This document shows positions 48,775-56,768 of a stretch of DNA of 64,000 bases, piece by piece. The stretch is from NCBI RefSeq assembly GCF_009740285.1, contig NZ_CP046566.1, positions 2,538,501-2,602,500 on the forward strand, written 5' to 3'. Origin of the DNA: Phnomibacter ginsenosidimutans (GTDB lineage Bacteria; Bacteroidota; Bacteroidia; Chitinophagales; Chitinophagaceae). The translations under genes and the position numbers were made by a program. The notes beneath the pieces were generated by a model that was not told where the DNA came from, did no database searches, and saw only the letters and a program-made list of their open reading frames with translations. The first letter of the stretch is position 1; the number at the start of each line of letters is the position of its first letter.

Positions 48775-49269
48775 TTAAGCCATCCAGGCGCCAACCAGTT
48801 CGCCGTTTTCCACTTCTACATCAATGTATTCTTGTATGGTGGTAGCCAGGCTAAAGCCAATAATATCAGGCTGAATGGGAAACTTACGGTGGGTTCTAGC
48901 CACCAGTACCGCCGTTTGAATTTTATGCGGATGTTGATTTAGAAAAGGCTTCAACGCATAAGTAAGCGTTTTGCCACTGTTGGCCACATCGTCCAACAGT
49001 AGGAGCACGGCACTGTTTAAATCTGGTTTTGAACTCAGCTGTACCTCAGACGGGTGGCGCTTGTCCAAATCCACCGTAATTTCTTCAATCGTTCCTTCGA
49101 AATACTTGGCCAACACTTCTTTTACCGTTTTGCTCATGATGGCACCGTTAGGCAAAATACTGGCTATTACAATCCGCTGTTCGCCCATGTTTTGCTCGGC
49201 TATTTCGAGTGCCATGCGTTGCAGTTTCAGGGCTATTTGTTCTTTATTGAGAATGTATGTTTTAGTCAC
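48775..49269 (-). CDS. Phosphoribosyltransferase family protein
   Basis: The 164-residue product has the PRPP-binding motif VLLLLDDVANSGKTLTYAL and the N-terminal QRIVIASILPNGAIM loop of type I phosphoribosyltransferases. Its overall pattern resembles PyrR/Hpt-like proteins of Bacteroidota, which are often annotated only to family. The likely start is a GTG at 49269 (VTKTYILNKEQ); the longer version from 49317 has an atypical Cys-rich start. The base is not known. It is convergent with the TlpA-like gene and divergent from the Fe-S oxidoreductase. Confidence 0.78.
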   Translation of the reverse strand: MTKTYILNKEQIALKLQRMALEIAEQNMGEQRIVIASILPNGAIMSKTVKEVLAKYFEGTIEEITVDLDKRHPSEVQLSSKPDLNSAVLLLLDDVANSGKTLTYALKPFLNQHPHKIQTAVLVARTHRKFPIQPDIIGFSLATTIQEYIDVEVENGELVGAWMA

Positions 49270-49369
49270 GCTGAGCAGCTTTTCAGCAAAATAACCACAA
49301 TTCGAGCAACATAGCACCGGGGCGCTTAATTTAGCTGCATCGATTATTGTGCTTGCTAAACTTATTTGT

Positions 49370-50704
49370 ATGCAGTATTTGGCTCAGGCTTTATTTGTAG
49401 CGATTGTAGGAGCAGCTGTTTGGTTATTCTCCCGCAAAATTGGCAATATCCGTCGCGTCATTTTAATGGGCAAAGACGAGACCATTGAAACCGACCGCAA
49501 CAAGCGGATGAGCAACCTGGTATTGCTGGCGCTGGGTCAAAAAAAGATGTTTAAAAATCCGCTGGTAGCCATCATGCACTTTGTGTTGTATGTGGGTTTC
49601 ATCATCATCAACATCGAAGTATTGGAAATAGTGCTGGATGGCATATTAGGCACCCATCGGTTGTTTGCCCCCATGCTCGGCAGTTTCTATAGTTTTCTCA
49701 TCAATGCTTTTGAAATACTGGCCTTTGCTGTACTCGTTTTTTGTATCGTATTTCTGGTAAGAAGAAACGTACTGAAACTACGCCGTTTTATGAGCAATGA
49801 TCTCAACGGCTGGCCCCGCAGTGATGCCAATTACATTCTTATCACGGAGATCGTATTGATGTCGTTGTTCTTGCTGATGAATGCTACCGAAGGCGTGTTG
49901 ATTGCCAATAACGTTTCACCTTATGCAGAGCATGCTGTTGGTCCGTTTGTCATTAGCCAGCACATCAGTCCTTTGTTGAGCGGATTGTCTAACACAGCAC
50001 TAGCAGGCATTGAAAGAACAGCGTGGTGGTTACACATCATCGGCATTCTGGCCTTCCTGAACTACCTGCCGTATAGCAAACATTTGCACATTCTATTTGC
50101 CTTCCCCAATGCCTGGTTTGCCCGCCCCGAATCCTATGGCAAAATGCACAACATGCCAGAGATTCAAAAGGAAGTGGCATTGGCTATGGGACAAGATATT
50201 TCAACCAACCCGGTGCTGAGCCAGCTGCCCGATGCGCCCCCCAATCAGTTTGGCGCCAAAGATATTTTTGACCTCGGCTGGAAGAATTTGCTGGATGCTT
50301 ACAGCTGCACTGAATGTGGCCGCTGCAGTGCCGCCTGCCCTGCCAACAGCACCGGCAAAGTATTGAGCCCACGGGCCATCATGATGAAAACCCGTGACCG
50401 TGCCGAAGCCGTAAGCAAAGTGCTGGCGGCCAACAATGGCCAATGGGTGGATGATGGCAAAAGTTTGTTGCATGACTACATCACCGTAGAAGAACTGCGG
50501 GCATGTACCACTTGCAATGCCTGTGTAGAAGAATGTCCGGTAAGCATTTCTCCCCTCGATATTATTCTAAAACAACGCCGCTACCTCATACTTGACGAGA
50601 GTAACAGCCCCGGCGAATGGAACGCCATGTTTGGCAACATTGAAAACAACTTCGCCCCCTGGAAATTTAATCCGGAAGAAAGAGAAGCATGGGTGAATGG
50701 GTAA
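49370..50704 (+). CDS. Membrane (Fe-S)-binding oxidoreductase
   Basis: The N-terminal half (about 1-240 of 444) contains six or so membrane helices, with a nitrate-reductase-gamma-like arrangement; the C-terminal half has two 4Fe-4S ferredoxin motifs, CTECGRCSAACPANSTG and CTTCNACVEECPVSIS. Such fusions transfer electrons between a cytosolic donor and the quinone pool. In Bacteroidota they are often followed by an HdrB-like cysteine-rich protein, which is not present here: the next gene, after a terminator, is a peptidase. The ATG at 49370 is used; a GTG 21 bp upstream is in frame. Confidence 0.85.
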   Translation: MQYLAQALFVAIVGAAVWLFSRKIGNIRRVILMGKDETIETDRNKRMSNLVLLALGQKKMFKNPLVAIMHFVLYVGFIIINIEVLEIVLDGILGTHRLFAPMLGSFYSFLINAFEILAFAVLVFCIVFLVRRNVLKLRRFMSNDLNGWPRSDANYILITEIVLMSLFLLMNATEGVLIANNVSPYAEHAVGPFVISQHISPLLSGLSNTALAGIERTAWWLHIIGILAFLNYLPYSKHLHILFAFPNAWFARPESYGKMHNMPEIQKEVALAMGQDISTNPVLSQLPDAPPNQFGAKDIFDLGWKNLLDAYSCTECGRCSAACPANSTGKVLSPRAIMMKTRDRAEAVSKVLAANNGQWVDDGKSLLHDYITVEELRACTTCNACVEECPVSISPLDIILKQRRYLILDESNSPGEWNAMFGNIENNFAPWKFNPEEREAWVNG

Positions 50705-50990
50705 AATGCAAATGTGATAATTGGCCAATTAGCTAATGTGCTAATTGAGAGGATTTAGAAGGTGAATATCGTAAAAGTCCTTACTGAAAATATTAAAACC
50801 GGGAATTGAGTCTAACCTTAATTCCCGGTTTATTTTTTTTGAACCACCTACACTTTCAGAACCACAAACTAAAAACCCGAAACATATCGCATTAAAAAAC
50901 CTTGACGGCTTTGTGCCTGTGCGTTGAAAAAACGCAACAGTCGGACAAAACCCAAAACATCGTCCTATCTTTCTCAAAACACAATAAAGC
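50705..50990. repeat. Gap with word repeats and a terminator
   Basis: Positions 50712-50752 hold tataattggccaattagct-like sequence with repeated TTAGCTAAT/TGCTAATTG words. The terminator at 50796-50840 follows. The remaining 150 bp have no gene and should hold the promoter of the S9 peptidase. Confidence 0.45.
50796..50840 (+). terminator. Terminator after the Fe-S oxidoreductase
   Basis: AAACCGGGAATT (50796-50807) pairs with AATTCCCGGTTT (50820-50831), a 12-bp perfect stem, followed by a run of T. Confidence 0.92.
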
Positions 50991-53399
50991 ATGATGACGA
51001 AAAAGAAATTCCTTGGCCTCCTGCTCCTCGCCTTTTCGCTGCAGGGCATGGCACAAGACGACATTCAGTATCAGCGACCACCACAAGCCATTGCCGACAT
51101 CTTGCTGGCACCCGGCACGCCTTCTGTCAGCATCGATGACAAAGGCACGTACATGCTGCTCAGCGAACGTAGCTCCTACCCCAAAATTGAAGAGCTGGCA
51201 CAGCCCGAACTCCGTATTGCAGGCATGCGCCTCAACCCGAATAATTTTGGCCCCAGCCGCAGCACCTACATCACCAATTTCAAAATCAAAATCGTAGCCA
51301 CCGGCAAAGAAATGCAGGTAACTGGCCTGCCCGCCAACCTGAAAGCCGGCAGCCCCGTTTGGAATCCTTCGCAAACAAAATTTGCCTTCAGCCATACCAC
51401 CGCCAACGCCATTGATTTGTACGAGGCAGATATCAAAACCGGCGTAGCCAAAAAAGTAAACAAGAAAAGTCTGAACATGGTACTGGGCGATTACAGCTAT
51501 GTAGACGATGCTACTTTGTTGTACTACGTAGCATTGAAACCCGCTTCGCAGGCACCACCAAAGCCTTTGGCTCCCAAAGGCCCCGTGGTACAGCAAAACC
51601 TGGGCAAAGCTGCTCCCAGCCGTACCTATCAGGATTTGATCAAGAATCCTTACGACGAGCAACTGTTTGAATTTTATGCCACCAGTCAGTTGGTAGAAAA
51701 CAAAGGCGGTTTAGAAACAGCCATTGGCACTCCCGCCATTTACAGCCGTGCTGCAGTAAGCCCCGATAAAAAATATTACCTCATCGAAACCATCAAAAAG
51801 CCATTCAGCTATCTGGTGCAGGTAAACGGTTTTCCCAGCACCATGAAAATAACCGATCGTAAAGGTGCGACCGTTAAAGTGCTGGCAGAATTACCCTCTT
51901 CAGAAAGTTCACCAACGGGTTTCGACAATGTGCAAGACATTACCCGTGGCCACAACTGGCGGGCCGATGAGCCAGCCACTGTGTATTGGGCCAAGCCTCT
52001 CGATGGCGGTATCATGAAAAACAATGTTCCTTTTCATGATGCAGTGTACACACTGAGTGCTCCATTTACCGGTGCCGAAAAAGAATTGACCAAAACTGAA
52101 ATGCGTTACCGCGGTATTGTGTGGGGCGATGCCAGCATGGCCCTGCTGAATGAAGGACTACAAGGTAAGCAGCGGGCAAAATTGTCGAAGCTCAACCCAA
52201 GCTCCGGTGCCAAAGAAGTACTCTTCGACCGCAGTACCAACGACCGCTACAACGATCCGGGTTCTCCCGTTTTACATCGCAATCAGTATGGCCGCAATGT
52301 GCTGCAAACGGTGAACAATGGCACTGGCATTCCCATGATTGGTGCCGGCGCTTCTCCTGATGGTGATTTGCCTTTCTATGCCGTTTTCGATTTGGCCAGC
52401 AAAAAGAACAACATTGTTTGGCGCTGCGAAAAAGGCTACTACGAAACAGTAACCGATGTGTTGGATGCAGAAAAAGGATGGGTAATAACCAGCCGTCAAA
52501 GCCCGACCGAAGCACCCAATTATTTCATGCGAGACATCAAGGCCAACACGGTAAAAGCATTAACCAGCTTCCCCGATCCTCAGCCTGCATTGCGCCAGAT
52601 AAGCAAGCAAAAAATTACCTACAAGCGTGTAGATGGCATCGACCTTACGGCCACTGTTTACCTGCCTGCCGGTTATGATGCAAAAAAAGATGGCCGTTTG
52701 CCCATTGTGATGTGGGCTTACCCACGTGAGTTTAAAAGCGCCAGCGATGCTGCACAGGTGCGTGGCAGCAAGTACACGTTTACCCGCCTCAACTGGGGCT
52801 CACCCATTTTTTATGCTACACAAGGCTATGCGGTAATGGATGAGTCGGAGTTTCCGATTGTGGGCGAAGGCGACAAACAGCCCAACGACAACTTTGTAGA
52901 GCAACTCATTTGGAATGCTGAAGCAGGCCTGAAAGCAGCCCACGATTTGGGTTTTGGCGATACCAGCCGTGCAGCAGTGGGTGGCCACAGCTATGGCGCC
53001 TTTATGACGGCCAACCTGCTGGCCCACAGCCGCCTGTTTAAGGCAGGCATTGCCCGCAGTGGTGCCTACATGCGTACGTTGACTCCGTTTGGTTTCCAAA
53101 ATGAAGAACGAACTTACTGGCAGGCCCCCGACTTGTATTACAAAATGAGTCCGTTTAGCTATGCCGATAAAATTAAAGATGCCATCCTGTTGGTGCATGG
53201 CGATGCCGACAACAACCCCGGCACCTTCCCCATCAACAGCGAACGTTTGTACAATGCCATCAAAGGCCACGGCGGCACGGTACGCTTTGTGAGTATGCCC
53301 TTGGAAAGCCACGGCTATGCTGCCGAAGAAAACCTGCTGCACTTGTTGTGGGAGCAATACAGCTGGCTGGAGAAATACGTGAAGAAAGCGGGTAAATAA
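50991..53399 (+). CDS. S9 family peptidase, glutamyl endopeptidase-like (S9D)
   Basis: Prolyl-oligopeptidase-fold serine peptidase of 802 residues. A signal peptide (MMTKKKFLGLLLLAFSLQGMA) directs it to the periplasm. The N-terminal half is a predicted beta-propeller (about 60-540). The catalytic domain has VGGHSYGAFMTANLLAH with Ser667, Asp in LLVHGDADNNPGTFP and His in PLESHGYAAEE. The Asn-Pro-Gly after the Asp and the GHSYGAF elbow resemble the plant chloroplast glutamyl endopeptidase group (S9D). It would cut after Glu in peptides taken up by the cell. It is monocistronic: a terminator lies on each side. Confidence 0.92.
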   Translation: MMTKKKFLGLLLLAFSLQGMAQDDIQYQRPPQAIADILLAPGTPSVSIDDKGTYMLLSERSSYPKIEELAQPELRIAGMRLNPNNFGPSRSTYITNFKIKIVATGKEMQVTGLPANLKAGSPVWNPSQTKFAFSHTTANAIDLYEADIKTGVAKKVNKKSLNMVLGDYSYVDDATLLYYVALKPASQAPPKPLAPKGPVVQQNLGKAAPSRTYQDLIKNPYDEQLFEFYATSQLVENKGGLETAIGTPAIYSRAAVSPDKKYYLIETIKKPFSYLVQVNGFPSTMKITDRKGATVKVLAELPSSESSPTGFDNVQDITRGHNWRADEPATVYWAKPLDGGIMKNNVPFHDAVYTLSAPFTGAEKELTKTEMRYRGIVWGDASMALLNEGLQGKQRAKLSKLNPSSGAKEVLFDRSTNDRYNDPGSPVLHRNQYGRNVLQTVNNGTGIPMIGAGASPDGDLPFYAVFDLASKKNNIVWRCEKGYYETVTDVLDAEKGWVITSRQSPTEAPNYFMRDIKANTVKALTSFPDPQPALRQISKQKITYKRVDGIDLTATVYLPAGYDAKKDGRLPIVMWAYPREFKSASDAAQVRGSKYTFTRLNWGSPIFYATQGYAVMDESEFPIVGEGDKQPNDNFVEQLIWNAEAGLKAAHDLGFGDTSRAAVGGHSYGAFMTANLLAHSRLFKAGIARSGAYMRTLTPFGFQNEERTYWQAPDLYYKMSPFSYADKIKDAILLVHGDADNNPGTFPINSERLYNAIKGHGGTVRFVSMPLESHGYAAEENLLHLLWEQYSWLEKYVKKAGK

Positions 53400-53418
53400 A
53401 CTTGCATTCTTCTTTTAC

Positions 53419-53460
53419 CAACAACCCGTAGCTGTGATGGTTACGGGTTGTTTTGTTTTG
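53419..53460 (+). terminator. Terminator after the S9 peptidase
   Basis: AACAACCCGTA (53420-53430) pairs with TACGGGTTGTT (53442-53452), followed by a T-rich stretch. Confidence 0.88.
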
Positions 53461-53532
53461 ATGAGAATCCATCAAAACAACTTGCAATATTTTTTCTTGA
53501 CAAGAAAAGAAAGTAACGAGTAAATACAAATA

Positions 53533-53562
53533 AAAAGTCCCCGCATTACTGCGAGGACTTTC
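53533..53562 (-). terminator. Terminator of the tRNA-Lys gene
   Basis: On the minus strand, AAGTCCTCGCA pairs with TGCGGGGACTT with one mismatch, followed by T5. It starts about 5 bases past the tRNA 3' end. Confidence 0.8.
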
Positions 53563-53565
53563 TTG

Positions 53566-53638
53566 TGATCCGGCTGGGACTCGAACCCAGGGCCCATACA
53601 TTAAAAGTGTATTGCTCTACCAACTGAGCTACCAGATC
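53566..53638 (-). tRNA. tRNA-Lys (anticodon TTT)
   Basis: A 73-nt cloverleaf on the minus strand. The acceptor arm GATCTGG/CCGGATC has one T-G pair and an A discriminator; the D arm has AGCTCAGTTGGTAGAGC; the anticodon loop is CTTTTAA with TTT at 53603-53605; the T arm has GGTTCGAGTCC. CCA is not encoded. It reads AAA and AAG lysine codons. It is a single tRNA with its own terminator, transcribed away from the SDR gene. Confidence 0.97.
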
Positions 53639-53802
53639 TCCCGTTCCAGTAACAGAATTCGCAGTGCGTATTCCGTTTTTGGGAGTGCAAAAATAGGAGT
53701 CGACTTCATTGCAACCAAAAAAAATATTTTCAGTTTATCAACAGCCTGTTTGCAATTTCATTAACAGTACCGCCTCTCCGATTGACCAACTTTGCATACA
53801 CT

Positions 53803-54630
53803 ATGGCAATATTGGTACACAACCCCGCATATTTTCAAAACAAGACAGTTGTAGTAACAGGTGGCAGCGACGGCATTGGCCGTGCCATGGTAGAAGAATT
53901 GCTGAATGCAGGCGCCAATGTGGCTACCTGCAGCCGCAACAGTGATAAACTGTACCAACTGCAGGTACAAAACCCTGGCAGTAAGTTGTTTACCATGGTG
54001 GCCGATGTAAGCAACGAAACCGATTGCCGAAATTTCATCAACGCCGTCATCCGCAACTTTTCGACTGTTGACATTTTGGTCAATAATGCGGGCATCAGCA
54101 TGCGGGCCGAGTTTCATGAAGCTTCGCTGGATACCATCCGCAAAGTGATGGACATTAATTTTTGGGGCGTGGTGTATTGCACCAAGTATGCCCTGCCCTA
54201 CATACAGCAGCAAAAAGGCGACATCATTGGCGTAAGTTCCATTGCCGGCTACCGCGGCCTGCCCGGCCGCAGTGGCTACAGCGCCAGCAAGTGGGCCCTG
54301 CAAGGTTGGATGGAAGCCTTGCGTACCGAACTGTTGGAGAGTGGCGTGAATGTGATGTGGGTGTGCCCCGGCTTTACCAGCAGCAATATCCGTAATGCAG
54401 CACTCAACAAAAATGCAGAGGCCCAGGGCGAAAGCCCGATGGATGAAAAAGCCATGATGACTTCGGAAGAATGTGCAGTGCACATCATGAATGCCATTGC
54501 CAAAAGAAAACGTACCCTGGTGATGACATTCCAAGGAAAACAAACTGTATTTATGAACAAGTTTTTTCCGGCACTGGCCGATAAACTGGTTCGCAAATTT
54601 TTCTATAAAGACAATGTTTTGGTGAAGTAA
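53803..54630 (+). CDS. Short-chain dehydrogenase/reductase
   Basis: NAD(P)-dependent oxidoreductase of the classical SDR family, 275 residues. The cofactor motif is VVVTGGSDGIGRAM (about 17-30), NNAGISM follows, and the catalytic Ser-Tyr-Lys is in VSSIAGYRGLPGRS and GYSASK. A basic C-terminal end with FPALADKLVRKFF may associate with membrane. The substrate is unknown; homologues of this type often act on lipids or 3-keto intermediates. The ATG at 53803 is preferred over the in-frame TTG at 53782. Confidence 0.9.
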   Translation: MAILVHNPAYFQNKTVVVTGGSDGIGRAMVEELLNAGANVATCSRNSDKLYQLQVQNPGSKLFTMVADVSNETDCRNFINAVIRNFSTVDILVNNAGISMRAEFHEASLDTIRKVMDINFWGVVYCTKYALPYIQQQKGDIIGVSSIAGYRGLPGRSGYSASKWALQGWMEALRTELLESGVNVMWVCPGFTSSNIRNAALNKNAEAQGESPMDEKAMMTSEECAVHIMNAIAKRKRTLVMTFQGKQTVFMNKFFPALADKLVRKFFYKDNVLVK

Positions 54631-54733
54631 CCATCACCCCGCTGTTTGCATTTTGAAATATGCCAAGCAGTACTGACATTGCAGCCGCTTTTATCCGCAC
54701 CCATTATACACCAAACGAACTGCTGCATTCATT

Positions 54734-55558
54734 GTGCCAATACTAACGCTAACATCCGATATCGGTTACAAAGACTATATAACCGGCGCCATTAAAGGCA
54801 GGCTGTGGCAAAACAACCCCGCTTGGCAAATAGCAGATATTTCGCACAACATCACACCGTTCAACTACAACGAAGCGGCCTACTTTGTACGCAGTGCCTA
54901 TCCGCATTTTCCCATGTACAGCTGGCATATTGTGTTGGTGAATTTGTTTCACTCGCCATCGCCCCGCTGTTTAATTGCTTTTCAAAACGGGCACTTTTTT
55001 GCCTGTGCGGACAATGGCCTGCTACCCATGATTTTGGATGAAGGCCCTTACGAATGTATTGTGCTGCCCATTGCTCCTGAAAACATTGCCAACAGCATGG
55101 CATGGATGGATGCTATTGGTGCCGCCATTCAATCTGTTGACAACGGCACATCGCTGCACCTGCTGGGCGAAGAACCAGAGCAGATTGTAACCCGTAGTGC
55201 CGTACAACCTTTGCTGTACGACGATTACATTGAAAGCCGCATCATTTTTGTAGATCGCTTTGAAAACGTGGTGGTGAATGTTATGAAATCAGATTTCGAC
55301 AAAGTAGGCCGTGGCCGACGCTTCGAAATCAGTTTCAAAAACGACGACCGCATCACCAAAATATCTGAGCATTACGGCAGTGTGCCCGAAGGAGACAAAC
55401 TTGCTTTTTTCAACACCGCCGGTTATTTGGAAATTGCCGTAAATAAAGGCAATGCTGCTGGTCTTTTTGGCTTGCAGGCTTTTAGCGGCAATGCGGAAGA
55501 AAAATTCACCAACTCCCGGCTGTTTTACCAAACCGTTCGTATCCGATTTGTTGATTAA
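54734..55558 (+). CDS. SAM hydroxide adenosyltransferase (DUF62)
   Basis: These enzymes hydrolyse S-adenosylmethionine to adenosine and methionine, relatives of the fluorinase/chlorinase family. The product starts, from a GTG at 54734, with PILTLTSDIGYKDYI; the Asp in TSDIG binds the ribose. HIVLVNLFHSPSPRC and FACADNGLLPMIL follow, and the second domain contains IIFVDRFENVVVN and NKGNAAGLFGL. Length 274 is standard. The initiating codon GTG is unusual for this region but no ATG is available closer to the conserved strand. Confidence 0.88.
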   Translation: MPILTLTSDIGYKDYITGAIKGRLWQNNPAWQIADISHNITPFNYNEAAYFVRSAYPHFPMYSWHIVLVNLFHSPSPRCLIAFQNGHFFACADNGLLPMILDEGPYECIVLPIAPENIANSMAWMDAIGAAIQSVDNGTSLHLLGEEPEQIVTRSAVQPLLYDDYIESRIIFVDRFENVVVNVMKSDFDKVGRGRRFEISFKNDDRITKISEHYGSVPEGDKLAFFNTAGYLEIAVNKGNAAGLFGLQAFSGNAEEKFTNSRLFYQTVRIRFVD

Positions 55559-55700
55559 GGGTATTACATACCTCTAACCTCAAATTTCTAATTTCCTACT
55601 TCGCCCCCTTCGTACCTCGTACTTCACATTTCATACTTCTTATTCCCTCCTTCGTACTTCGTACTTCTTACCTCGTTCTTCTTCCTTCGTACTTTTACGC
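55559..55700 (+). repeat. TTCGTACTTC word-repeat tract
   Basis: About 140 bp made of many imperfect copies of cttcgtacttcgtac- and tacttcttac-like words, strongly pyrimidine-rich on the + strand, ending two bases before the ATG of the next gene. No CRISPR-like spacing or conserved spacer is present. Confidence 0.7.
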
Positions 55701-55701
55701 T

Positions 55702-55992
55702 ATGCAACCATTAACCCGTGTGGTAAAACTCACCTTGATGCCAGAACACATTGAGGCGTTTCGACAAATATTTCAAGAGCACAAACAACACATTGCTGCA
55801 TTTGAAGGCTGCCTCGAATTGAATGCTTACCAAGACAATCAGGAGCCGCATGTGTTTTTCACCATCAGCCGCTGGAGCCATACACAAGCCCTCGATAATT
55901 ACCGGTACAGTGAATTTTTCAAATTGCTGTGGAGCCGTGTAAAGCCTATGTTTGCGGCCAAAGCCGTTGCCCATTCCATGACGGTAGTGTAA
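55702..55992 (+). CDS. ABM-domain (quinol monooxygenase-like) small protein
   Basis: The 96-residue product folds as a single ferredoxin-like antibiotic biosynthesis monooxygenase domain: VVKLTLMPEHIEAFRQIF, FEGCLELNAYQDNQEPHVFF, SRWSHTQALDNY and the C-terminal FAAKAVAHSM are the standard elements, with the conserved Trp in ISRW. Such proteins can oxidise small aromatics or handle haem, but function varies. The plsC gene begins in its stop codon (TAATG), so the two are coupled. Confidence 0.8.
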   Translation: MQPLTRVVKLTLMPEHIEAFRQIFQEHKQHIAAFEGCLELNAYQDNQEPHVFFTISRWSHTQALDNYRYSEFFKLLWSRVKPMFAAKAVAHSMTVV

Positions 55993-56768
55993 TGATAGCT
56001 ATGCAAAAGTTGCTCAGCATTTTCTGGATTCCCTATTGCATTTACGCCTTCGCGGTGTTTGTCGGAGGCCTGTTTCTTGTAACGCCGGGTATCATCATTG
56101 CCATGCTGCTTGGCCAACCGTTGGGCGGCAATCTCGTTATTCATCTCTCCCGTATTTGGAGTCATTTGTGGTTTGCACTTATTGGCATTTGGCACGTAAA
56201 TATTTGGGAAGAACCACTCGACCGCAAACGCCATTTTGTGTTTGTAGCCAACCATATTTCTTACCTCGATATTCCGTTGATTTTTCAAGCATTGCGCCAT
56301 ACCAACATTCGGGTGTTGGGCAAATATGAAATGGCGAAAATTCCGGTGTTTGGTATTTTATATCGATTAGCAGTTGTATTGGTAGACCGCAGCAGCCCCG
56401 AACGCCGTGCCCGTAGTGTAGCCATGCTCAAAGAAGTGCTGGCGCACAACCGCTCCATATTTATTTTTCCAGAAGGCACGTTTAATGAAACAGGCGCACC
56501 CCTCAAATCGTTTTATGATGGCGCTTTTCGTATTGCCATCGAAACCAATACTGCCATCAAACCCATTGTGTTTCTGGATGCCAAAACGAGGATGCACTAT
56601 GCGTCTATCTGGCGATTACGACCAGGTAAAAGCAGAGCCGTAATTTTAAAAGAAGTACCTACTGAAGGACTAACCATGGAAGACCTGCCCCTGCTGAAAA
56701 AACGGGTGTATGATTTGATGGAATCCACTATTATTGACTACAACAATCGGGATGCACAACAACGGTAA
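55992..56768 (+). CDS. 1-acyl-sn-glycerol-3-phosphate acyltransferase family protein
   Basis: PlsC-like acyltransferases esterify lysophosphatidate or ornithine lipids at the inner membrane. The 258-residue product has an N-terminal hydrophobic region, the catalytic NHISYLD motif (HxxxxD), and IFIFPEGTFNETGAPLKSF, in which FPEGT is the acceptor-binding motif. The start ATG at 55992 overlaps the stop of the ABM gene; a second ATG at 56001 is possible. The 3' end overlaps priA by 17 bp. Confidence 0.9.
   Translation: MIAMQKLLSIFWIPYCIYAFAVFVGGLFLVTPGIIIAMLLGQPLGGNLVIHLSRIWSHLWFALIGIWHVNIWEEPLDRKRHFVFVANHISYLDIPLIFQALRHTNIRVLGKYEMAKIPVFGILYRLAVVLVDRSSPERRARSVAMLKEVLAHNRSIFIFPEGTFNETGAPLKSFYDGAFRIAIETNTAIKPIVFLDAKTRMHYASIWRLRPGKSRAVILKEVPTEGLTMEDLPLLKKRVYDLMESTIIDYNNRDAQQR

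Noticed and set aside
55559-55700. CRISPR array
   Set aside because: The words are contiguous and degenerate, with no spacers of regular length, and no cas gene is in the window.
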